Below are positions 44,600 to 56,414 of a stretch of DNA of 64,000 nucleotides, piece after piece (positions within the stretch are counted from its first letter, which is position 1; each line of letters opens with the position of its first letter). This DNA comes from Strongylocentrotus purpuratus (lineage: Eukaryota > Echinodermata > Echinoidea > Camarodonta > Strongylocentrotidae), in the NCBI RefSeq assembly GCF_000002235.5, contig NW_022145611.1:434001-498000 (forward strand). Direction: 5' to 3'. Below the pieces are notes generated by a model. That model saw only the letters and a program-made list of their open reading frames with translations, was not told where the DNA came from and searched no databases. The translations under genes were made by a program, and so were the position numbers.

Positions 44600-46580
44600 A
44601 GTTGAATATTTTCTAGTAGCCTGTAATCTTGACAAAATACACATACATCACATGAATGAGAATGTTGGAGATGTTTTCAAAAAATAATATTTTGGCACAA
44701 CAATGCAAAAAATATGAATTTAAGAAGCCATATGAAATTCATTACTGTTATGTGAAGATTATTAATTTGAAGCTTTGGCGCATATCACATTTGATTGAGA
44801 AAATATAAATATACATTTGGCCAGTTCTATAAAGTCCAGAACTGTGGCAGAACAAGTAGATTTCTATGTCTGTTTAAACAACACTGAGAAGAGTCTCTAA
44901 GTCGGTATAGAAATTGGACAAAAGACTTTTTTTGGTGGGGAGGGGGGTGTGGAACTAGGAAGATGGAAATTCCATATCAGTAATAACTAAAACATGCTGG
45001 GGTCATGAGACATATAGACCAAAGTAAACAGACAAAGATCAAGCTTCATTAAGGCTATAGGTAAACATACCTGTCTACAGAAGAGTGCGTCATTAGAGAC
45101 AGAACAAACACCTCTTATGTAACCCAAACAGAACACACATAGAAGAATCCTGGGATGACACATTTACTAATAAGACACAATTCAACCAAAATTAGCAGAA
45201 AAGGTCAGTGACATTTTTATTTTTATTAAATTTACAAGATGAAATATAAGACAGTAATATTTAGAAAATATTTTCACAATCCTAAAGTGTGCACTGTGCA
45301 CAAAAGAGAAGTTTTAAAAAAATGCACAATATTTGCAAACTCAACTTTTAATATGAAAATGGTTATATCTTCCCCTCCCCCCCCCCCCCCCCCCCCCCCC
45401 CATGATTTACACAGGGTAAACACAGGACTTTTGAGAAAAAAAATCACAGTATTTTTATGCATTTTAAAATTACTCCCAGAGATGGGGTCAATGCTCACCA
45501 CTAAATTCAGTCTTGCCCCAAAATAACTTGTTTTCAAGACAAGCAGAAAAATGACACAAACAGATCAAACTATGGTGAGGAAAATCAGTGAAAAAGGACA
45601 CGAAAAGAGTCAAGTGTGACATTCATGAGCGTTATAATAGATCCCACTAGAATTGCCCTTATATCTCTTGATAATATATGCAAGAGTTTAACACAGTTGC
45701 TCAATTGATACCTGTCCATTTCAATCTTAGGTTACATTTCTTTCATTCCCTATATACTTCATACTGAGTCTATAATCATAAGATAATTAGAACTGAAGCT
45801 CATGCAAATCTGTAGCTAAATAATAGGTCCATTGCTAAATACTGTCCGAATTGCTTCACAATAACACCTCTATAAACTTCTGGTAGTCATTACAGATACC
45901 TATTTAGCATTGATTAATACCTCCATGAATATTCATTACCGGTAATTATGCTAGCAATCAATGATCTTTGTTTAAAGAAATTATCAATTAGTTAGGATGA
46001 TTTCCTCAAAGTGCATTTTCAATATGCATTCTGGAAACACAGAAATACAAAAGAATCAAAGACCTCTAACTCTAAATTTCTGGAGAAAATAAATGATAGA
46101 AACTGTTACAACCAGATTAACATATTGTTTATATTGTTTTTAACAAGGCAATTGCTGGATTGTTTCTCTTCAACTTGTTACCAAATTCAGTCACAATACA
46201 ATGAACAGTTGATAAGTTTATGGTTTTTCAAAGTCCAGTTATAATTAGATCAGGCCCCATATTCAGTAGCTCTGCAAAGGAGGAAAGTGGCCAATTGCTC
46301 AGTGATTTAGAAAATGACTCATATTAATTGTTTCAAAATCTGAACTACAAAGGCACTTGTCTCTTGCATCTTTCAATATGAGCGACTTGTAAAACAGTGT
46401 GTCATATGAAGGCTTTGTAGTAATGCAGGTAAACTGCATCAAGCTAGAGTTGGATTAGACATTATACATGCCATGCTGTCAGAATACATTTGTAAAGCAA
46501 GAGGATGACAATATACGAGTGTGTATGTGTTGGTTGAGGATAAGGTGTGACTGCAAAATGCTGATACTACCCTCATTTTA
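44600..46580. other. SYNE1-like: Intron sequence, mostly featureless
   Basis: AT-rich, with a long C run at about 45373-45402. A possible 43-bp exon at 45071-45113 (minus) was considered and rejected. Confidence 0.5.
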
Positions 46581-46585
46581 AAAGA

Positions 46586-47133
46586 TTAAAGGGATAGTTA
46601 AGTTCTGTTTTCAGACCACAAATGCCTTCAAAGTGCATGGTTATTGCTCTTTGCTAGTGCCCTTTTAGAACCTAAAATTGCTATGAAGGTAATTTTAGAC
46701 CCCAAAATGTGTAAAATTTAGCCAATACGATCATACTAATTCAGCTCCACTTTTAAAAAATACAGTGACCATTGATTAATTATCTAATAAAAAATAACAA
46801 TACATGGGCCAGCTGGTTGTACATAACATAACCAACACGAAAATGCCAACAAAAAATCCAACATCGGCATTGGCTGAAATAAGACGTAAAAGGCGCTATT
46901 TTGTTTTTTTCAATAGCCTTTTCAAATTATCTAATATTTGTGGTGGTACACAAGTATTAGAAATTGTTATATTTATGGATATTTCAGCCGTTTCAACCGA
47001 TTTTGTTCAAACAAAGATGATTTTGTCATTTAAATTGTATGTTCTTTCAAATTTGACACTCAGTTTTTCATTATCTTACAACAAAATTATTTTGTGTAAT
47101 GCCCTCTGCAACAGAACTCAACCATCCCTTTAA
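46586..47133. mobile_element. TTAA-flanked MITE
   Basis: TTAAAGGGATAGTTAAGTTC and GAACTCAACCATCCCTTTAA are inverted ends with two mismatches, bounded by TTAA. The plus-strand frame inside it (46804-47133) is not a recognised protein and runs out into the terminal repeat. Confidence 0.85.
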
Positions 47134-47663
47134 GTGTACTGAAAAACTATAATGGTAAAAACAGTTTTGAAGTAAATAAAATGTCAGTTACCATTCTTAC
47201 AGTGTTAGTTATAATAATAGGTCAATTAACAGTGAAATAAAAGGTTTGTCCATTTGGTGTAAAAATACAATGGGACTTTATGTTTCGTGGTTATTAATTT
47301 AATTCTGAGGAAATTAAGGATTAGATTAATTTATAACAAAACACCAAACAAAAGTATACATGCCAGATGACCAATCACATGCAGAAGCAGCATGTATGTG
47401 CCCATAAAAAAGATTGAACACCTCATGCGAGAAAAACAAGTTGTGGTAATAAGGGTTATAAGATGATGACGTGGATCCTAATGATAGGTTGAAAGCGTAC
47501 ACATAACCAGGCATTTATTTTGCCTAACGCGTAATTTGGATAATGACCGGTCAATATCCAATTCTAATGACCGGTCATTATTAAAATTATGTTAATAAAC
47601 ATCATTTTATATAACAAATAAAACATAATCTTATAAAACAAATAATGCACAGCATTTTGTTAG

Positions 47664-47787
47664 GACATTAGTAGAATTACCCACACTTGGTACCTTCAAA
47701 ACAGTCCAAACACCCTCGGCTACCGCCTCGGGCGTGTTAGACTGTTCCTAAGGTACTTTGTGCGGTAATTCTTACTAATACCCTCAC
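47664..47787. repeat. Foldback with CCTCGG...CCGCCTCGG core
   Basis: ATTAGTAGAATTACCCACAC...GGTACCTT...ACAGTCC pairs with AGACTGTTCC...AAGGTAC...GTGCGGTAATTCTTACTAAT. Arms of about 45-50 bp at roughly 75% match. Probably a short DNA element. Confidence 0.65.
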
Positions 47788-47814
47788 TCAGGCACATACG
47801 CAGGATTTTTTCAA

Positions 47815-48095
47815 GGGGGGGGGGGGTGGGCTTTAACATTTATCGGGCCGAAAATTTCACAACGACTCAGCCAGCCGCTGAATAAGCTGGGGGGGACATT
47901 TTTTTAATTTTTTTTTTGTCTCGAAATTTTAACATTTGACATTTTGCTCCGTGTTGAGGGGGGGGGGGGTAAGGTCAGCTTTGTTAGGTCAGCCAAAGGG
48001 GAGGGGGTTTAGGGGGGTTATGGGGGGTTTACACACATAAAAATACTAAAGGGGGGGGGGGGTTTTAACCCCGAACCCCCCCCCCCCCCTCCCCT
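47815..48095. repeat. G- and C-homopolymer-rich stretch
   Basis: Repeated G runs of 8-13 (about 47815-47828, 47878-47886, 47958-47969, 48050-48062) and a C run at 48077-48090. The runs could support G-quadruplex-type folding; more likely a slippage-prone old element. Confidence 0.7.
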
Positions 48096-48419
48096 GTGTA
48101 CGTGCCTGCCCTCACTGCTGTGTATTATTTGTATACTAACGGTTGGGTCTGGCTCAGTTTACCTTGACCTACAAACCAGGGGTACACGATACACCTTGCT
48201 CATATAAATAGGGTACATGAAGTATGGAAAATATGCTCATGTAAGTCATGCATTATAAGATATTATAACAGAGGATCAATCATTGCACAATTAGGAGTTT
48301 CAAATGAAAATTTTACATTGAAACAACTTTCTCATCAAGATATGAAGCAACTCTTCAAGAATATTAAAAAGGAATATTGGTTGGAAAACTTAAATCTATG
48401 CAAATGGAAAAGAATCTAA

Positions 48420-48947
48420 TACTCTTTTCACACTGGTTTTGCTTAACCCCGTACTTTGCTTAGCCCCGTACTATCCTTAACCCCAGACTATTTTTTGGCT
48501 TTTCACACCCGCTGTTTTTAGTCCCGTACTAGCGCCTATTCCGGAATAAGAAAGTCCCCGCTGTTCTCACTGCATTTCGTTAACCCCGGATATCGTTAAT
48601 GTTATGATTGGACATACTTCGCATCTGGCCAGCTGTGATACGCTCCATTGCGTAGTACCGGACTATTTTTCGTTTCTGTTCTCATTCATTTGCTTAGCAC
48701 CGCAATTGCGGGGTTAGCAGGAGTTAGCACCACAATTGCGGAGTTAGCCCTGCTATTTTGCAGGGTTAGTTAACCCCGTACTATAGGTGGGGTTAGCCAA
48801 CTTTAGCCCACTTTGGTAAAAACCAGTCTGAACAGAAAGTGGAATAGGCTTAACCCCGTACTATAGGTGGGGCTAAGACCCCCCCCCCCCCCTTAACCCC
48901 ACCTATAGTACGGGGTTAAGCAAAATATTGCCAGTGTGAAAACAGTA
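48420..48947. mobile_element. MITE with TACTCTTTTCACACTGG ends, copy 1
   Basis: TACTCTTTTCACACTGG and CCAGTGTGAAAACAGTA are inverted ends, flanked by TAA (48417-48419 and 48948-48950), as PIF/Harbinger-type elements make. CTTAACCCCGTACTATAGGTGGGG and its inverted copy form a hairpin around 48850-48916. A near-identical copy follows at 49003-49524. Confidence 0.88.
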
Positions 48948-49002
48948 TAAGATAATTTCCAGTGCCTTTGATGGAATGATGCATTAACTGAGGTAAATCT
49001 AG

Positions 49003-49524
49003 TACTCTTTTCACACTGGTTTTGCTTAACCCCGTACTTTGCTTAGCCCCGTACTATCCTTAACCCCGGACTATTTTTTTGGCTTTTCACACTCGCTGTT
49101 TTTAGTCCCGTACTAGCGCCTATTCCGGAATAAGAAAATTCCCGCTGTTCTCACTGCATTTCGTTAACCCCGGATATCGTGTATGTTATGATTGGACATA
49201 CTTCGCATCTGGCCAGCTGCGATACGCTCCATTGCGTAGTACCGGACTATTTTTCGTTTCTGTTCTCATTCATTTGCTTAGCACCGCAATTGCGGGGTTA
49301 GCAGGAGTTAGCACCACAATTGCGGAGTTAGCCCTGCTATTTTGCAGGGTTAGTTAACCCCGTACTATAGGTGGGGTTAGCCAACTTTAGCCCACTTTGG
49401 TAAAAACCAGTCTGAACAGAAAGTGGAATAGGCTTAACCCCGTACTATAGGTGGGGTTAAGACCCCCCCTTAACCCCACCTATAGTACGGGGTTAAGGAA
49501 AATATTGCCAGTGTGAAAAGCATA
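49003..49524. mobile_element. MITE with TACTCTTTTCACACTGG ends, copy 2
   Basis: Same orientation and almost the same sequence as 48420-48947, only 55 bp away; the main difference is a shorter C run in the central hairpin. Flanks TAG/TAT do not match exactly. Confidence 0.85.
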
Positions 49525-49767
49525 TATGTGTGTTAGACTGCCATTTCAACATGAAGTGACCCTTATTTGTATTACTATCCAGCTGCATATACATAGAAAT
49601 CTCTCCTACCAATCAATCAATGACCAGTTCAGATCCAACTTACCATAATACAAAAGATATCAGTGGAATAAAGCTTAAAGGGCCATTAGATCAACAGGCT
49701 ATCAGCATTTACAATATGAATAATAGAAAGATATACTGAATATCCTTGACTCAAAGTCTGCATCTAT

Positions 49768-50214
49768 CAGCCTTTTCACACACAGCTAAAATTCTATAAA
49801 CATGACTAGTATAAACGTGTTTCGAACGTGTTTAAACTAATCACGAGCCTTTCACACACAGAAATTTCGGTGCGATCGTTAATTGTTTCGTGATTAACTA
49901 CTGCTCGTAAAATGCGCAGTAGTGCCATTGCGCATTGAAGGTCATGTCATGTCAATCAAAGCGCACGCTCCATCCAGTTTAAACACGTTTAAACAAGAAT
50001 TTCCTTTCACACACAAAATGTCAAGCTCTCTAGATACGAACTTCGTATCTGCAGCCTGCTTTTAGGGGCGTATGGATCGCGACTTCGTATCTATCCCAAC
50101 ATCGTATAAACGATGTTCACACTGGGAAATTTTGTCTATAAACATGTTTAAAATTTTACGATGATTCTAATCATCACTAGATACGATGAATTTTAGCTGT
50201 GTGTGAAAAGGCTG
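49768..50214. mobile_element. MITE with 3-bp TSD (TAT), copy 2
   Basis: The ends CAGCCTTTTCACACACAGCT and AGCTGTGTGTGAAAAGGCTG are exact inverted copies, flanked by TAT on both sides (49765-49767 and 50215-50217). Nearly identical to 35945-36392, with few substitutions and one 6-7-bp difference near the right end. Confidence 0.92.
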
Positions 50215-50219
50215 TATAT

Positions 50220-53200
50220 AGTACTACATATCTGTTCTAAGTTGATTAATTGTGGATGAATATGGAAAGAACTCTACTTCATTATCAGCTGAAATGGATA
50301 GCAATTATTTTAGAGGACTGCTGTGAGAGTGTTGGCCTTCTCTCTCATCTATCTCTGGCTTCATTGCTTTTTATGGATTTGACCATCAATTACCTAGCAT
50401 GGTGGGTGGTTCTGGAGGAGCATCACTGATATGAGGAGCATGATAGCATTCTGTGATTTCAGACCAATAAATGCATTTTCTAGTCTCAAAAAATAAAATT
50501 TATACAATTTTACTGCAGAGTGCAGAAAAATATATACATCATCCATGCAAACAAGAATTATAATGTTTTCAATCTCCTATCAGATTTCTCTGCCATAATT
50601 GCCTTCTATACTTAAATGACCAACTTAAAAGCATGAGAAAGTTTGGCTCCCACCATGCAGACAGCAAGTTACAAGAAAAAGAGCAAATCCTAGTGTTCTT
50701 GTAGATGCCTCATGTGAGACAAGTAAAGTAATTTTGAGTTCTGGTTAAGATAGATGGAAAGTATGACCTTACAGAATCATACAAAAACATCACTCATTAT
50801 TCAAATGATATCTATCTATTTAGGAACTGTGAGAAGCTGAGTAATGAGCAAAGGAAAGGGACACCGGGTCGTTGTTCCCAACACACATGCAAAATGGTCA
50901 AATACAGAATATGACTTGTGCTTTTATTTGGGCTGCGATCTGCTGCCTGATTAAAGATTCTGAATGAATAGTTCTTTGATATTTTTTCCTTGCGTTCAAA
51001 TTTTCTGCACATTACAAATTCATCAATTCTGAAAACAATAACAAAGCAATCACTGATTCACAGCTGCACAATAACTTTCGAGTTGTTTGACCCGATTAGA
51101 TTACTGCATTAAATACCCAATGAAGTTTGACCTATGAAAGTTGACAGGCACTGCAAGTCTGTGAAAGACATCGAGGATGGACTATGTCTACACAGAGTAA
51201 TGTATATAGAATAATTTCTAAATGCACAGCATGCTGAAAAACCTAGATCATGTTTTTATCTTTATCATAATAGAAATCAATAAATGAATGGGCATCATGT
51301 AGGATGTGATTCTTTGACAGATCATTGTTCATGCATACGGTACACTGCTGGGGAAAAAACACAAAGATAAAGACTCTAGTGCCCAGTCAAAGTCTTAACA
51401 AAGTCGTATCCTCCGATAAAATGGATATATCTGTAGATAGAGGCTCATACACCAAAGTTTTGCAGGACAAGAGTCTTTATGCAATTATTGGACGGATATT
51501 GTTAATCATATATGGAAAATCTTGTTATAGTATGTTTGCAGTAAACCACACACGAATGACTTCAAATGTGATTGTTGACTGTTCAGTGTATGTGCCACTA
51601 GTGAAGTGCATGTGTACAAAAATAACATTCAACTTTGTATCGACACAGATTGTCAGAGAGAATGAAAGACATATATAGATAAATCATTGCCTACATTGGA
51701 GACTCTGTCAGTGTTCAAACTGCAAAATACTTATTGTTTACAGAAGTTTATTTCCTATTTTATTGTGAAAGTAAAATTTCCTTGCAGTGTTTTTTTTTAC
51801 AAGTACTTCATTATTTTTCATCATATTTTTCATCAATGGTCCTCTATATTTGTTCTGTACTGACCTCCGTCTATGCATAAGGTAGTTGCAATATTCTGAA
51901 AAGTTTCACTGCTTGCTGTTTATGATAGAAAAATATATTAACCCATTGCTCCTATGGTAATGTCACAAATCAGTAGTCACAAGGTCAAAAGAAAAAAATG
52001 TGCGAAAGAGAGAGTATACAATCATGCTTACGTATGAGAAACATTCAATTTAATGTAGATCAACTGATGATGGTAGCTAGCTTTCTAGATTACAGCCCTA
52101 TATATATTGTATTTAACATTCATAAGTCAGTCTCTATTTGGTGGATTGCAAAATAACAAAAGAAACATAACACAGAGGGAACTATTTCTTGAAATACAAC
52201 ACTTTTTGACTATCATGAAAATTCAATGCTTTGCCTTCACGACTGCTGCATCCATGTGCTAACCACACACCTGAATTTTTTAAGCCAAAATAAAAAATGC
52301 ACATTGCTCTATAAGTAAATTTCAGTACTCATTAATGAAGTTTTCGTTAAAAAATTAGCAAAGTCAAGTCCACAGACAAGACGTAATGAAGCAGATTTTA
52401 ACCATGATGTACAACACAAGGATACATTTAGAAATGTATCAAGTACATGTAGTCCCTTTAACATCTCCCTTTGAGGTAAAAAAAAACTCCATGTATTGTA
52501 GGTCCCGCAGTCTCTCAATTTTTCATCAAAAAGAAATACAGTATACAAATTTGATTCCGTCATACTCTCTTCAGTCAAAAACCTCTCAAAGCCTCGAAGC
52601 TATGCTACTCTAACTATGAACTGTGAATTTAGATGTAGAGTGTACAGATTATTATCATTACTTTTGTAGCTCCAAACCTGATTCTGAATTCTCGGGTCAT
52701 CTATCTGGTGGTCAAATTGGTGGCAAAAATATTTACATAGTAGACTACAAAAAGTGAATTAAATTTAACAGCCAGCATAATACTAGACTAGACTATACAA
52801 ACCAAATTTGAATGCATGAATATTCCTCTTAATGGCCTTGAATGAAAATACTATTAACACAACACAACCCCAGCATAAATAAGCTGCATTTACACTGCAG
52901 GCAAAAATCATTGATTTTGCTAACGTAATGAAATAATTTTAGACTAATGAAGCCATGACAGAAATTAAATTACTAATGAGCTAATTTTAGAGTGCATAAC
53001 AGTTATCAAAACATGTGATACTTTAATTTAGCTTGCCTTTACAGCCCTTTGTCAAAACAGAGTATGATTTTAATTCATTGTGTTAAAATAGAGATTGGAC
53101 CATTGTTTGGGGCGCTTGTATTGATAAGTGAAATGGCATATTAAAGAGCTCTGTTTTCAATTCCAGAATATGATGAATCATATTTAAGATAAAGTGTTTG

Positions 53201-54390
53201 CTTTCTTTCCTAATAACTAATAGCACAAAATACTTTGGACTGACTAATATCAAATGATTATAATGTAGGTGTATGTTAAATAGTTCCCTAGATCAAATTC
53301 AAAGATACGTAAAGTCGCTGTAAACCAGGCATGAGAAAACCAAGGGAACAGCCCAGCTGACCTTTCCAAACAGCTCTGCTGACCATATATTATGTGGCCT
53401 ATTTATCCTGCTGTTTACACACGTTTGCATGGACTATGGTGACTGTGAGCAAATAAATCCTAACATCACCATGACATATTAACTTGCTGCAAACAAAGCG
53501 TATATTCTTTCAAAAGATTTTCTAAAAATATAAATAGAGAAGTCATACTTTGTTTGATTTTTAATCATAATTCATGACATTGTCCAAAATATCCTTTCAA
53601 CTGTAAAAATCCAATTTGATCAAAATTCTAAAATAATCATTAACTTCAAGGTAAAGGAAGACATAAAATCCTCAGTATAAAATTATAAAAATAAATTCTG
53701 TCATTTTTATCACATGAGTAATATCAATAATGATAGTCTAGGTTTTTTTAAACAGCTTTAAAGGTACTATGTCCAATTTGCAGGCCCCAAAATGAAAAGG
53801 TTAAATTCCAATGGCATTTAAAAGACAATACTAATTTAGAACTTCCCTCTAAACGAAAGGGCTTGAAAATGGTTTTAGTGGGAAAATAATGACCACTAGT
53901 TGTCAAATCGACTTAAGTGATTGCAATCAACTGAGTAATAGTCTGATTTTCATACCCTTTTACCCAATGGACATACGTTTTATGTCGTACAAAGATTCAA
54001 TCAGTTTTATTTTAGCCATTACAAGTAGTGGGTTATTGATGTAGACAAATGCTGTTACAGGTCATTTTATGTATGTTATTACCAAAGATAAAAAGATGTC
54101 AGTCAGTTAACAGGTAAACAGGTTTCCTTGCATAATTTGAATACTAGGACACTGCTAATATTTAAATTTCACAGAGAGGACATACATGACATATTCATAA
54201 TTCCTGCAAAGTTTTACACGATGTGATGTTGGCTGCAAAAGGGACATAATATTTTTAACAGTTATATCCTAGTTTTCTTCTAAATAATAAGGAACAACAC
54301 CACCAGAAAAAAATTAATGAAGGTATAAAGTTTTCTTAGATTACTCATATTATTAATTGCTTTGTTGACTCCCTTACAAGTTTAATAAAA
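50220..54390. other. SYNE1-like: Intron sequence without recognised features
   Basis: AT-rich intron. The longest open frame (51325-51678, plus) has no recognisable domain, no plausible splice context and ordinary intron composition, so no gene is called. Confidence 0.55.
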
Positions 54391-54395
54391 TGACA

Positions 54396-54783
54396 ATTCT
54401 CGCTACCCTAAATAGGTACGAAAATCTCGAAATTCGCGAGACGAGGTAATTTTCACTCTCTCGGGTCGTCACTACAACTTCCGGTATAGAGTCCCATCCC
54501 GCTGGCGCTAGCGCCTGTGTTCGCTGTGCAGAGTTTTCACGCACGCTAAAATCGATGCCAATCAGTGTAATTTGTACAGATTATAATATGCAATGGAAAG
54601 CTTCGGGCAGAATTAGTGACTTTAGCACAAAAGGCCGTTAAACTCTACCGTGAAAGAGAGGGTTGTGATCACGAACGCCTGCACAGGAAGCTGTAATGTC
54701 GAAAAGCTATCCCATAATGCAATGCACGTTTTCAGGATTTTCCCCGGATCTCGGCAGAATCGCTATTTGGGGTAGCGAGAATT
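54396..54783. mobile_element. CpG-rich MITE
   Basis: AATTCTCGCTACCCTAAATAG at the left and CTATTTGGGGTAGCGAGAATT at the right are inverted ends of 21 bp. The 388-bp interior is far richer in CpG than the intron. Target duplication not resolved. Confidence 0.8.
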
Positions 54784-55264
54784 AAATACCATTAGCTTGA
54801 TAAAATCAAACAAGCTAGATAGCTGATGATTCACTTTAAGTTACTACTTATATGGATTGAGTATTGATCAGACTAATCTCTTGCTGCACAGTTCTCTTTG
54901 CTCTATGTAGTCTGTACCAGTCACGAGATGATGATGAATGGATGTAATATGTTTTTATAGTACGGTATATGCTATTGTGATAGGCATCGCAGCGTGAGGA
55001 AAAACAATGAGGTCCAAATTAACAGGATTGAGGCTATATTTTTTGTAATTCTTTTAAACATATTTACGGTATACTATAGTCACCGGCATGTGTGATCTTA
55101 AAGAGAAGGTTGAGTTTTTGGAAGAGGTGAACAATAATTTGTGAGCATTATCATTGTTATTATGCAAGTGTGGAAGAGCACAAAGACAATAGGTCTATGC
55201 TACGATCGACGTCATTTTAATGCACTGCCTTGAATGGACATCACACGTATCAGTCCACGCAAAT

Positions 55265-55470
55265 CTAAAAGTCCCTATTAGCTCAGTTGGTAGTGCAGTG
55301 GTCTCGTAATCCGGTGACCCAGGTACGAAACCAAGTGGATGCGCTAATGCCCTTTGGTAAGGCATCTTGGAGAGGACCTAAATCTGGCGATCCTCTGGTT
55401 GCTTACTAACAAGCGTTTATGCTTTCTTAGCAGTCAGATAAAATAACCACCACTACCATGTAAACATCAG
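55265..55470 (+). mobile_element. tRNA-derived SINE
   Basis: The head CCTATTAGCTCAGTTGGTAG (A box TAGCTCAGTTGG) and GGTACGAAACC (B box with one change) are tRNA-like and about the right distance apart. The body includes GCCCTTTGGTAAGGCAT, shared in form with the SINE at 7410. It is a retroposon, not a functional tRNA: the T-loop is altered and the acceptor stem does not close. Confidence 0.8.
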
Positions 55471-55529
55471 AGAAAAAATGTTCCCTGAAAAGCATGGCTT
55501 TTCAAATGCCTTAATATTCTAAATATGGC

Positions 55530-55797
55530 ATATAATAATAATAATAATAATCTTTTAGTCCACTCCAAATTTTATTAAACCGAAACGGAAATTCTTTTTG
55601 CCTAATTGATCGTGAGCCCGGCAGCCACTGAGCAGCGCCAGATCGACATTGCTCTATCCCATTATTGTTGAACGCCAAACAAGGTAGCAGCAACTCCCAT
55701 CTTTTAACGTCTTTTTGGTATGACGCGGCCCGGGTTCGAACCCACGACCTCCCGGTTGTGAGGCGGATGCCCTACTGACTGAGCCAACACTCCGGTA
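55530..55797 (-). mobile_element. tRNA-derived SINE, opposite strand
   Basis: On the minus strand it begins CCGGAGTGTTGGCTCAGTCA, with A box TGGCTCAGTCAGTAGGGC and a perfect B box GGTTCGAACCC, then an unrelated body and an (ATT)n tail at about 55530-55551. A different family from the SINE at 55265. Confidence 0.85.
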
Positions 55798-56011
55798 TAT
55801 AAATGCCACATGGTCGTGTAGTGTCATATAAATATTTTTGTGTACAGTGCTCATAACTTACCAAGACTGAGCCAAATTTCTTATCATTGTGATGATTCCA
55901 GAACTTAGCAGTACACAAAAATAGTTATATGCTAAATGATCAACCTTTTTTGAGCAATTCCACATAATTTCTTTCACAATGTAATCGCATGACCAGAACT
56001 CAACTTTATCT

Positions 56012-56409
56012 TTAAAGATAAAGGTGAGTTCTGGTTAAAAATAAAGAAAATGAATTCTCACAGAATCAAACAAAACTTAAACTGGATGTTCAAGATTACA
56101 AATAAATGTCATTTGCCAAACAATTTTGGAAGAAAATGTATACTGGCTGAGTAATGAGCATAGAAAGATTAGGAAATCAAGGTTGGTAGCCCCGACACCA
56201 TTTGTGTATTCCCATATACATCGTTCTATGTACAGTGCTTGTTACTTTAACAAGACTGGCCCAGGCCAAGTTTATTATGATTTTGATGACTCCAGAACTT
56301 TGCATTACACACCACTACTTACATGCTACATGGTCAACCTTTTCTGATTCATTTCACACCTTTTCTTTCACAATGCAATCGGATGACCAGAAATCACCTT
56401 TATCTTTAA
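56012..56409. mobile_element. TTAA-flanked MITE, copy 2 of the 29369 family
   Basis: TTAAAGATAAAGGTGAGTTC to GAAATCACCTTTATCTTTAA. It is close in sequence to 29369-29757 along its length and shares its left TTAA with the end of the 55098-56015 element, so two elements sit back to back. Confidence 0.88.
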
Positions 56410-56414
56410 TGTAG

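Larger units (their letters stand above)
55098..56015. mobile_element. TTAA-flanked MITE interrupted by two SINEs
   Basis: It starts TTAAAGAGAAGGTTGAGTT (55098) and ends AACTCAACTTTATCTTTAA (56015). The parts 55098-55200, 55460-55530 and 55800-56015 match the intact relative 60777-61167 in inverse orientation. The missing pieces are occupied by the SINEs at 55265-55470 and 55530-55797. Confidence 0.8.

Noticed and set aside
45071..45113. 43-bp micro-exon on the minus strand
   Set aside because: It has AG and GT borders, but the length is not a multiple of three and it would break the phase-0 chain; no family similarity.
46804..47133. 109-residue plus-strand open frame
   Set aside because: Lies wholly within a TTAA MITE and runs into its terminal inverted repeat.
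51325..51678. 117-residue plus-strand open frame
   Set aside because: No domain, intron-like composition, no splice or promoter context; length is compatible with chance in this amount of sequence.
55272..55340. tRNA gene
   Set aside because: A and B boxes are present but the B box is changed, the acceptor stem does not pair and a SINE body follows; called a tRNA-derived SINE.
55725..55795. tRNA gene on the minus strand
   Set aside because: Perfect B box, but the sequence continues into a SINE body with an ATT tail and no closing acceptor stem.
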